Positions 1-5,849 of a stretch of DNA of 12,683 nucleotides are shown here, piece by piece. Source of the DNA: Thermoplasmata archaeon (GTDB lineage: Archaea > Thermoplasmatota > Thermoplasmata > Thermoplasmatales > Thermoplasmataceae); the NCBI GenBank assembly GCA_021819605.1, contig JAKAQT010000035.1, positions 1-12,683 of the forward strand, read 5' to 3'. The translations under genes and the position numbers were made by a program. The notes below the pieces were generated by a model. The model was not told the origin of the DNA. It searched no databases and saw only the letters and a list, made by a program, of their open reading frames with translations. Within the stretch, counting starts at the first letter, position 1. Every line of letters starts with the position of its first letter.

Positions 1-279
1 TACAAATTACAAAATACGACCCCATGATATTTAAGAAAAATATTGAAAACAGCTAATTTGCTGGATATATGTATCTTGAGATTGAACTCAACAGAATTAA
101 CTTTCACCTGTTGCGGGCCATCGTTTCCTGGCAAAGGACCCAGAATTCAGTGCGACACAGCGTCGTTCATCTGGCAAGGAAGATTCCGGAATTCCGCATG
201 AATCGCAATGCTCCCCCGAACACGCTGCAGTGAAGATTGCCTGAATTTTATCAGGGCTTTAACCCTATGAAAATTCTGA
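1..279. other. Left-end non-coding stretch, no convincing gene
   Basis: No recognisable gene is seen here. A 54-codon plus-strand ORF runs from ATG 69 to TGA 231-233, and a minus-strand frame stays open from a GTG at 105-107 to the left edge. Neither product resembles a family I know, and neither has a Shine-Dalgarno or a well-placed TATA box. The first 70 bases are AT-rich and could be a promoter for something to the left. The stretch ends in the inverted repeat described separately. Confidence 0.5.
241..278. repeat. Imperfect inverted repeat at 3' end of the 280-1077 gene
   Basis: The arms 243-256 and 263-276 pair as GAATTTT, then a three-base internal mismatch, then AGGG, around a six-base loop (CTTTAA). 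That is 11 of 14 matching positions, with one more pair gained beyond a mismatch. It lies directly after the stop codon of the minus-strand gene ending at 280. It may be a transcript-end hairpin or a protein-binding palindrome. Archaeal termination depends mainly on T-runs, so the terminator reading is only tentative. Confidence 0.4.
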
Positions 280-1077
280 TTACTGCGTCTGCCTGTTTGA
301 GAGTGCTGTCCTGAGCTCAGCTGCCGACTTCATGATGCGCTCCCTCTCCTGGTCATTTTCACACAGTGGATCATTGAGAAAAGCCTCAGCCTGGCTCAGA
401 TGGTTAGAGGATGAGGCATAATCTGACCTGTTGTAATAGATCACAGCAAGCTCAAGCTCAGCCTTCGCCCCGTCCAGAATCCTTTCTGGATTGGGATAAT
501 CTCTGTCTTCCTTCACCTTTGCTTCAAGCCTGGCTATATCCTCTTCGTTTCCTCCTGCCTGAGGCTGCCCCACTGCGCCCCTGACTTTCCGGTTGTAGTT
601 TGACCTGACAAGGGAATTTATGGCCATGCTGACCACGAATATGCCGAGGATGCCAAAGAAGTAGTAATTTGAGGGGAAATTCGGGACATAAATGGAGGCC
701 AGGTATAGCCCAAGGTAGCCAACAGCCAGAACAATGAGTGACAGATACCTGTAAATGGGCGGCATCGGTTTTACATTTGCAAGGCTAGGGTTGCTCCTGT
801 AAAATTTAATGTAACGCAGCATTGAATCTGTTTCCCTTGTTCTGGGGCACATTGGGTCCTCAAGAACCTTCTGGGCATCATCCATCATCTCCTGAGCCTT
901 TGGAGTATTGCCTGCCTGATTGTAGAGCTGGACAAGCTGCAACTCCAGCTTGGCTATTGACGCGCATTTAGAGCCGTCCGAAGATGTCATTTTAGTGTTT
1001 TCAAGCCTGTACTCAAGCTGTTGAATCTTTTGTTCTATTCCCGCCAAAGTGATTTGCCTCGCTTTCTTTTCCCACAA
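280..1077 (-). CDS. Two-helix membrane protein with duplicated TPR-like domain, function unknown
   Basis: I do not recognise this 265-residue protein. It has an N-terminal helical, coiled-coil-like region (about 5-30), a helical repeat unit (about 40-92), two hydrophobic segments (about 110-130 and 138-157) joined by a short loop, and a second helical unit (about 178-256). The two units are copies: residues 42-77 align without gaps to 204-239 with 11 identities of 36, each starting A-K-x-E-L-x-L and ending L-x-D-P-x-C. The pattern is TPR-like. With a membrane hairpin in the middle, both units should face the same side, probably the cytosol, so a scaffold or protein-interaction role is an inference. 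The start is a TTG at 1075-1077, with a TATA-like box about 22 bases upstream; an in-frame TGA lies upstream and no ATG is available before residue 30. It follows the MFS gene on the same strand after 85 bases, so it may be its own unit. Confidence 0.75.
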   Translation of the reverse strand: MWEKKARQITLAGIEQKIQQLEYRLENTKMTSSDGSKCASIAKLELQLVQLYNQAGNTPKAQEMMDDAQKVLEDPMCPRTRETDSMLRYIKFYRSNPSLANVKPMPPIYRYLSLIVLAVGYLGLYLASIYVPNFPSNYYFFGILGIFVVSMAINSLVRSNYNRKVRGAVGQPQAGGNEEDIARLEAKVKEDRDYPNPERILDGAKAELELAVIYYNRSDYASSSNHLSQAEAFLNDPLCENDQERERIMKSAAELRTALSNRQTQ

Positions 1078-1094
1078 CAGTGGGTGTACATGGG

Positions 1095-1103
1095 TATATG
1101 TAA
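1095..1103 (-). promoter_or_regulatory. TATA-like box for the 280-1077 gene
   Basis: On the minus strand this reads TTACATATA, centred about 22 bases before the TTG start at 1077. The spacing suits a leaderless archaeal transcript and supports the TTG start. It is a weak match to the TATA consensus. Confidence 0.35.
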
Positions 1104-1162
1104 TTCCTCATTGAAATATCTTGTCAAGCTTCCTGCAATTGCCAGCATATGCAAGATGCCCT

Positions 1163-2482
1163 TCAATTTATGGGTTTTCCTCGGGTCTCCGGAGCCAGTA
1201 TAAGGGTGACAGAAAGTCCTATGAATTCAAACACTGCGAAGAAAACAAGCCCGTACGTGAGGCTGAGATCGCTGAGGAACAATGGAAATGCAAACACACC
1301 GAGAATGGCGCCTATGCGTGACGCTGCAGTTGATATCCCCATTGCGGTTGCCCTCAACCTTGTGGGAAATATCTCAACGGGATAGAGGTAAGTTATGTTT
1401 GTGGGCCCTATATTGTGGAAGAAATGCATCAATGCAAAGGCCATGAAAACATATGCAAATGGAAGCGCCGATCTCAATGATATTAATGCGAAGACTAGAA
1501 GCGATACACCTGCCAGGGCGAATCCGAGGCTCTCGAGCTTTTTTCTACCGAATCTGTCTATGGAATAAAGGCAGAGGAGGGTACCCACGATGACTGGTAT
1601 CTCTTCAAGCATTGTTGCTAGGATTGTGCTTGTGTATGAGCCTCCTGCCGAGACGAAGAGTGAAGGAGTATAATTCCAGACACCATAGCTTGAGACATCA
1701 TATGCAAGCCAGGCAATTGACGTGAACATAATCAGGGGGAGGTACCTGCGAATTTCACCAAATGACGTCTTACCCTTCTGTACCTCCGGAACCGATGCTT
1801 TGTCATATCCGGCTTCATGTGCCATCCCGCTCACAACGGCCTCTGCTGAGACCACATTGCCGTTTTTCACAAGCCAGTAAGGACTTTCAGGCATGGAACG
1901 GCGCATGAATACAACAATCAGCGGAATTGCTGCAGCGGTTATGTACATGAGCCTCCACGCCACGTGGCCTGAAAAAATGACTATGGGAATGGATACAGCA
2001 TAGAATGCAAGGGATCCGAGAGTCCATGAGAATATATTGAATACCAGGTATTTTCCCCTGCTCTTTCTTGGGGAAAATTCCGCCTGGATCGATGAGCTGA
2101 TGGGGTAGTCCGCCCCTATGCCAACACCGGCAATGAGCTGGAAAATGAAGAACGCCGTGAGGCTCCCTGAGAAGCCGGTCAGAACAAGGAAAAGCGAAGT
2201 GAGAAGCAGATCATATGTGTAGATCCTCTTCCGGCCCAGAGAATCTGATAAGCGGCCGAAAACAATTGAGCCTGCAAACATCCCGATGTATATTGATGAT
2301 GCGGCAAAGGACACGAAAATGGCCCTGTCGAGAAAACTGCTTCCGAGAAAAAGATAAGCACTGGAGAATATTGAAAGGGCATAACCATCCATGAATACGC
2401 CCATTGATGATAGGATTGTGATCACCTCAAGTTTTCTTGTTCTCCCGATCTGGTCGAAAGCCACTGTTTCCAATGCACACAC
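1163..2482 (-). CDS. Major facilitator superfamily transporter, sugar/phosphate-porter type
   Basis: This is a 439-residue polytopic membrane protein with the length and about 12 hydrophobic segments of an MFS carrier. Signature motifs are clear: D32-G33 in helix 1, the loop 2-3 motif GRLSDSLGRKR (76-86), GVGIGADYP (119-127), PESPYWL after helix 6 (198-204), the duplicated loop 8-9 motif DRFGRKK (309-315) and PETRGK at the C terminus (431-436). PESPxWL and PETRGK are typical of the sugar porter and related organic-anion/phosphate (Pho84-like) branches. GxDYP fits the phosphate/aromatic-acid side, so the substrate cannot be fixed. It probably works as a proton-coupled symporter in the cytoplasmic membrane. 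The GTG at 2480-2482 is the most upstream start, since an in-frame TAA lies at 2486-2488. TTG at 2473 and GTG at 2464 are also possible, because homologues usually have short cytosolic N termini. It is divergent from the 2562 gene. Confidence 0.9.
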   Translation of the reverse strand: MCALETVAFDQIGRTRKLEVITILSSMGVFMDGYALSIFSSAYLFLGSSFLDRAIFVSFAASSIYIGMFAGSIVFGRLSDSLGRKRIYTYDLLLTSLFLVLTGFSGSLTAFFIFQLIAGVGIGADYPISSSIQAEFSPRKSRGKYLVFNIFSWTLGSLAFYAVSIPIVIFSGHVAWRLMYITAAAIPLIVVFMRRSMPESPYWLVKNGNVVSAEAVVSGMAHEAGYDKASVPEVQKGKTSFGEIRRYLPLIMFTSIAWLAYDVSSYGVWNYTPSLFVSAGGSYTSTILATMLEEIPVIVGTLLCLYSIDRFGRKKLESLGFALAGVSLLVFALISLRSALPFAYVFMAFALMHFFHNIGPTNITYLYPVEIFPTRLRATAMGISTAASRIGAILGVFAFPLFLSDLSLTYGLVFFAVFEFIGLSVTLILAPETRGKPIN

Positions 2483-2533
2483 ACATTAATTTACCGTATT
2501 TCCACTTTGCTATAGGGCCTCTGAACGGCGAAC

Positions 2534-2541
2534 TATTTAAG
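2534..2541 (+). promoter_or_regulatory. TATA box for the 2562-3167 gene
   Basis: TATTTAAG is centred about 24-25 bases before the ATG at 2562, the spacing expected for a leaderless transcript starting at or next to the A of ATG. No Shine-Dalgarno sequence precedes the ATG, which fits. Confidence 0.6.
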
Positions 2542-2561
2542 GGCAAAGTTATGCTGTTGCA

Positions 2562-3167
2562 ATGTCGCTCTTTGCTGCAATACTTGCACTTGCTGTCATT
2601 CTGGCGGGACTGCACATGCTTGCCCCGGATCACTGGATTCCACTTACAGTGGTTTCCACAAGGCTCAGGTTTTCACACAGAAGAACCTATGCAACGGCGG
2701 CATTTCTAGGAATACTTCATGCAGGAACCTCTGCAACGCTCGCCCTGATTGCCCTCTTCATAGGCACCATTGTTGCAGGCAGGTATGAGAATTACCTGAA
2801 CTACGGGGCAATCCTTCTTCTTATTGCTGTTGGGCTTTATTTCATTGTCACTGGATACTCTGAGCGCGATGCAGGGGATGATATCTCCGGGGCCTCGGTC
2901 AGCACAGTGCTGACCATAAGCATATTTCCTGACCTTGCCCTCATGCCAATAGTCCTTGCGGGGGCATCGCTCTCTCCTGTAGATATGGGCACCGTCATCG
3001 TTGCATTCGCCCTGGCAAGCGCATTATCTCTTGCAGTTGTGGTATACGGTACCATGAGGGGATTCGCCAGGGGGCTTGAAAGAATACCCCCAAGGTACAT
3101 TGACTACATCATGGGAGCCATACTTCTGGCAACGGCTGCATTTGTGGCACTAGTTGATTTCCTGTGA
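2562..3167 (+). CDS. Small polytopic membrane protein, NicO/RcnA-like metal permease candidate
   Basis: This 201-residue protein is mostly hydrophobic, with about six membrane segments. The first half has H18 followed by P-D-H-W (22-25) inside helix 1 and L-G-x-x-H-A-G-T-S (49-57) at the start of a later helix. The second half has S-x-F-P-D (120-124) in the matching position. This arrangement of His/Asp residues inside helices is characteristic of the NicO / nickel-cobalt exporter and UreH-like membrane families, so transport of a divalent metal or another small solute is a reasonable guess. The first half-repeat has the full His motif, while the second has kept only Pro-Asp. The leaderless promoter at 2534-2541 fixes the ATG start. 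It ends 25 bases before the convergent mqnD-like gene, with no obvious terminator between them. The assignment to the exact family is uncertain. Confidence 0.8.
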   Translation: MSLFAAILALAVILAGLHMLAPDHWIPLTVVSTRLRFSHRRTYATAAFLGILHAGTSATLALIALFIGTIVAGRYENYLNYGAILLLIAVGLYFIVTGYSERDAGDDISGASVSTVLTISIFPDLALMPIVLAGASLSPVDMGTVIVAFALASALSLAVVVYGTMRGFARGLERIPPRYIDYIMGAILLATAAFVALVDFL

Positions 3168-3192
3168 TGGCATTGAGCTCCCTGAAGGAAGA

Positions 3193-4008
3193 TCAGATGA
3201 TCTCCACCTCGAATGGCTCAAGAAATCCCATGCTGAATGCCCTGCTGAAAAAGAGATCAAGGGCCTTCCTGCCCTGTTCCCCGAAATCCACGGAAAGTGG
3301 GTTAACGTACATCTTGATGAATTTTCTCTCAAGCTCCATGTCGGGATACCTGGCGTATTTCAAGGAATAGCGCACCGCATCATCTTCGTGCTGGAAACCA
3401 TACTTGATTGACGCATCGAAGTCTGCCATGTACTTTTTTGCGTCATCCATGGAAACGGCCTTCCTTATTGCGTTGAATCCCAGAGGGACTGGAAGGTCGC
3501 CAGCATATTTCTTCCACTGCTGGTAAAGATCCATTACCTCAATGAGGCCTTTCTCCCTGAAGGTGAGCTGCTCGTCGTGAATGAGAACACCTGCATCAGC
3601 CTGTCCCGACAGGACAGCTTCAGGTATGAGATCAAACCGCATCTGCCTGAACTCCCGAGCTTTTGGCGCAAACATCTCATAGAGCAGGAAAGATGATGTG
3701 TATTCGCCGGGTACCGCCACAACGGATTCTGACAGGTCCACATCCTTCCTGGCAATAACTTTCGGACCGTACGTCAGGCCAAAGCTGGCACCAGACGAAG
3801 TCAGCCTGTACCTGTCATGGAAGTGAGCATAACCTCCGGCGGAAATTGCAGTGACATCGTAAAGTTCCTTTGGCGCCTCGACATTCAGAGTCTCTATATC
3901 CTTAACTGTCTGCTGGTATTGGAATGCACATGGTATCTTCTTTTCGAACATGCCGTAGAACATGAATGAATCATCCGGGTCAGGGGTGTGTGCAATTCTG
4001 AATTTCAT
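3193..4008 (-). CDS. mqnD: MqnD-like 1,4-dihydroxy-6-naphthoate synthase (menaquinone pathway)
   Basis: The 271 residues match the MqnA/MqnD family (COG2107). MqnD acts in the futalosine route to menaquinone, converting cyclic dehypoxanthine futalosine to 1,4-dihydroxy-6-naphthoate. Landmarks are TPDPDDSFMFYG (8-19), the D-x-E-T-L-N segment (37-42), DVTAIS (51-56), RYRLTSSGASFG (66-77), the YGPKVIA strand (80-86), AVPGEYTSSFLL (98-109), AGVLIHDEQLTF (139-150) with the conserved His144 proposed as a catalytic base in the family, and LPVPLG (172-177). There is no signal peptide, so it is a cytosolic enzyme and not a periplasmic solute-binding protein despite the shared fold. The start is ATG at 4006-4008. 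No other mqn gene lies in the window, so pathway membership rests on this protein alone. A related hydrolase or dehydratase role in the same family cannot be excluded. Confidence 0.85.
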   Translation of the reverse strand: MKFRIAHTPDPDDSFMFYGMFEKKIPCAFQYQQTVKDIETLNVEAPKELYDVTAISAGGYAHFHDRYRLTSSGASFGLTYGPKVIARKDVDLSESVVAVPGEYTSSFLLYEMFAPKAREFRQMRFDLIPEAVLSGQADAGVLIHDEQLTFREKGLIEVMDLYQQWKKYAGDLPVPLGFNAIRKAVSMDDAKKYMADFDASIKYGFQHEDDAVRYSLKYARYPDMELERKFIKMYVNPLSVDFGEQGRKALDLFFSRAFSMGFLEPFEVEII

Positions 4009-4055
4009 GAAAGGTAATCGCCCGATGCAACATAGCTTTTTCCTGAGGTCGTACT

Positions 4056-4071
4056 TGCAAAATTATTTGCA
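4056..4071. repeat. Inverted repeat TGCAAA-N4-TTTGCA between mqnD and arcC
   Basis: Two perfect six-base arms lie around ATTA, centred about 56 bases upstream of the mqnD ATG and about 120 bases upstream of the carbamate kinase ATG. Size and symmetry suit a dimeric regulator site, but no regulator is identified. Confidence 0.35.
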
Positions 4072-4109
4072 TATGATGCTTTACCATCAATCCAGACGTG
4101 TTACTGTGA

Positions 4110-4125
4110 AAGATACAAGTATCTT
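4110..4125. promoter_or_regulatory. Operator-like perfect inverted repeat upstream of carbamate kinase
   Basis: AAGATAC and GTATCTT form perfect seven-base arms around a two-base AA centre. The repeat ends 16 bases before the arcC TATA box at 4142-4149, close to the upstream-activator or BRE-flanking position. A helix-turn-helix dimer site is the simplest reading. The bound protein is unknown. Confidence 0.45.
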
Positions 4126-4141
4126 GAATTAAGCAGTCAGG

Positions 4142-4149
4142 TTATATAG
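4142..4149 (+). promoter_or_regulatory. TATA box for carbamate kinase
   Basis: TTATATAG lies about 38 bases before the ATG at 4184. This predicts a start site near 4171 and a short leader of about 13 bases. Unlike most genes here, that leader would contain a Shine-Dalgarno. Confidence 0.6.
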
Positions 4150-4173
4150 CTGTCTGGAATCACATACTCTCCC

Positions 4174-4179
4174 GGGGAG
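4174..4179 (+). promoter_or_regulatory. Shine-Dalgarno of carbamate kinase
   Basis: GGGGAG stands four bases before the ATG at 4184, inside the predicted short leader. It supports that ATG as the start. Confidence 0.5.
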
Positions 4180-4183
4180 TTTT

Positions 4184-5113
4184 ATGGAAAGGATTCTTAT
4201 CGCTTTCGGAGGAAACGCACTTCTCAGGAATGGTGACGATTCCTCATATGAGATGCAGCTGCGGCGGGCCACTGAGGCCATGGAGAAAATATGGAAAGTT
4301 ATTCTTGGCAACGAAGTGATCATTACACATGGAAACGGCCCACAGGTTGGGAACATCCTGCTCCAGAATGAGCGTTCACGGGATATTACGCACCCAATGC
4401 CGCTCCACGCCTGTGGCTCAATGTCGCAGGGGCTCATCGGGGAGATACTGATCACTGCATATGATGAAATGAAGACAAGGTACGGGGTCTCAAAGGACGC
4501 AGCAGTAATATTCACCAGGACTGTGGTGAATGAGGACGATGAGGCTTTTCACAACCCCAGTAAACCAATAGGCCCATATTACAGCAGCGATGATGCGAAG
4601 AAGCATATGAAGGAGAGCGGATGGCTTATGAAGGAGGAGCCCGGGAAGGGATTCAGGAGAGTTGTGCCGTCACCATATCCAGTTGATATTGCGGAAAGAT
4701 CCGCCATATTCTCAATGCTGACGTCCGGATACCTGCCCATATGTGTGGGCGGAGGCGGTATTCCGGTCATAAAGACCGTGTCCGGATACAGAGGGGTGGA
4801 CGCCGTGATTGACAAGGATCTTGCTTCCTCCCTGATGGCAAACATCCTTGAAGCTCATAAATTTGTCATTCTTACAGATGTGGATGGAGTATACCTCAGG
4901 TACGGGAAGCCGGACCGGGAAAAGCTGGCAAGAATCAGTGCAGGCGATCTGAGGAAACTTTACACCCAGGGAAGTTTTCCCGGAGGGAGTATCGGTCCAA
5001 AGGTCAGGGCTGCGCTGGAGTTTGTGGAGCGGAATCACGGGATTTCCATAATTGGTTCTCTTGATGATGCTTCAAATGTGATAGCCGGGAAATCTGGCAC
5101 TGTTGTCTACTGA
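4184..5113 (+). CDS. arcC: Carbamate kinase
   Basis: This enzyme transfers phosphate between carbamoyl phosphate and ADP to give ATP and carbamate. It serves arginine/agmatine or purine-ureide breakdown, or carbamoyl phosphate supply, in the cytosol. The 309 residues are the normal family length and belong to the amino-acid kinase fold. Visible motifs are FGGNAL (8-13), HGNGPQVG (49-56), RRVVPSP (158-164), GGGGIPV (189-195), DAVIDKDLAS (206-215), LTDVDGVY (230-237) and GSIGPKV (268-274). The carbamate-kinase-specific RRVVPSP and DKDLAS blocks separate it from glutamate 5-kinase and UMP kinase. Its 3' end overlaps that of the convergent phosphoribosyltransferase by seven bases. No arginine deiminase or ornithine carbamoyltransferase gene is nearby, so which pathway it serves is open. 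Regulation may involve the inverted repeat at 4110-4125. Confidence 0.95.
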   Translation: MERILIAFGGNALLRNGDDSSYEMQLRRATEAMEKIWKVILGNEVIITHGNGPQVGNILLQNERSRDITHPMPLHACGSMSQGLIGEILITAYDEMKTRYGVSKDAAVIFTRTVVNEDDEAFHNPSKPIGPYYSSDDAKKHMKESGWLMKEEPGKGFRRVVPSPYPVDIAERSAIFSMLTSGYLPICVGGGGIPVIKTVSGYRGVDAVIDKDLASSLMANILEAHKFVILTDVDGVYLRYGKPDREKLARISAGDLRKLYTQGSFPGGSIGPKVRAALEFVERNHGISIIGSLDDASNVIAGKSGTVVY

Positions 5114-5769
5114 ACTACCGCTTTCTCCGGCAGCCTGAATTTCCCGGATTTGAGGACCAGCTTGCCCGCCGTGACAAAGTCATCCAGCACTTTCTTAAGG
5201 TGCTTCTGCGGAATGACAAGTTCAAAATTATCCTGGAGGAGCTCCGTTACCTGCTCAAGAGATGACTCTTTTCTGAGAACCCTTGACAGAAGGTTGTCGA
5301 CGTCCTCGTGCACGTTCCACGGGAAGATGAACCATGCCCAGTTCTTCTCTGTAATCTCCTCGCCGTAAAAATCAGGAACAAAGCTGGATCTTGTTATGTG
5401 CAGCATAGTGGCGGTCTTTACCTCAGCAGGATTCTGCTTCATGACAAATTCATGGGCAAGCTTCATGCTCTGCCCAGTGTCAGTTATATCATCTACAATG
5501 AGGACACGCTTTCCCTTGATATTAAGCACGCCAGGATCCCTGAGGACAGCCTTGCCGTCCTGGGTGGCGGTTATTCCCCAGTGCTCCGTCTTTATGGAGA
5601 GCAAATCCTTAATCCACAGTGAATCGGAAAGAATTCTGGCAGGAACAAGTCCACCACGTGACAATCCTATAATGAGATCCGGACTGAACGTGTTCACTAT
5701 CTGTTTCCTGACTTCATCACACCATCTTTCTATATCATCCCATGAGACTGCCTTTGCCCTGAACTCCAT
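5107..5769 (-). CDS. Purine-type phosphoribosyltransferase with C-terminal winged-helix-like extension
   Basis: A type I phosphoribosyltransferase of 220 residues, of the archaeal COG2236 / Gpt-like kind. It probably couples PRPP with hypoxanthine, guanine or xanthine in purine salvage, but the base is not settled by sequence. The PRPP loop is VLIVDDITDTGQS (89-101) with the D93-D94 pair. An upstream loop GLSRGGLVPA (35-44) and the hood segment VPDFYGE...WFIFPWN (131-152) match the family. Core enzymes of this group end soon after the FPW motif. Here about 65 further residues follow, with two predicted helices (169-182, 187-201) and a basic hairpin (202-212) that look like a small winged helix. 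DNA binding or oligomerisation is an inference. The start is ATG at 5767-5769, with a TATA-like box about 34 bases upstream. Its TAG stop lies inside the end of the convergent carbamate kinase gene. Confidence 0.88.
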   Translation of the reverse strand: MEFRAKAVSWDDIERWCDEVRKQIVNTFSPDLIIGLSRGGLVPARILSDSLWIKDLLSIKTEHWGITATQDGKAVLRDPGVLNIKGKRVLIVDDITDTGQSMKLAHEFVMKQNPAEVKTATMLHITRSSFVPDFYGEEITEKNWAWFIFPWNVHEDVDNLLSRVLRKESSLEQVTELLQDNFELVIPQKHLKKVLDDFVTAGKLVLKSGKFRLPEKAVVQ

Positions 5770-5798
5770 TCTTAACCTTCTTGATATCCTCTGCTTAG

Positions 5799-5808
5799 CT
5801 TAAAATTT
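5799..5808 (-). promoter_or_regulatory. TATA-like box for the phosphoribosyltransferase
   Basis: On the minus strand this reads AAATTTTAAG. It is centred about 34 bases before the ATG at 5769, predicting a leader of about eight bases. It sits immediately beyond the hairpin at 5814-5828. Confidence 0.45.
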
Positions 5809-5813
5809 CCCCA

Positions 5814-5828
5814 CGGTGAAAGCCACCG
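5814..5828 (-). terminator. Possible hairpin terminator after ppdK
   Basis: CGGTG and CACCG form a five-base GC-rich stem around a five-base loop, 22-36 bases past the ppdK stop on the minus strand. A short T-run follows inside the next gene's promoter. Archaeal terminators need mainly the T-run, and only four T are present, so this is tentative. Confidence 0.3.
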
Positions 5829-5849
5829 CAGGGCATTACGTGATTGCGT

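Noticed and set aside
69..233. 54-codon ORF as a small gene or transposase remnant
   Set aside because: No family resemblance, no Shine-Dalgarno, no well-placed TATA box, and no terminal repeats around it.
3193..4008. Periplasmic solute-binding protein of an ABC transporter
   Set aside because: No signal peptide or lipobox, no transporter genes nearby, and the detailed motifs fit MqnD.
4184..5113. Glutamate 5-kinase or UMP kinase
   Set aside because: The RRVVPSP and DKDLAS blocks and the full length are specific to carbamate kinase; no PUA domain is present.
5396..5803. 135-codon plus-strand ORF over the phosphoribosyltransferase
   Set aside because: It is antisense to the PRPP-binding domain and runs across that gene's start and promoter.
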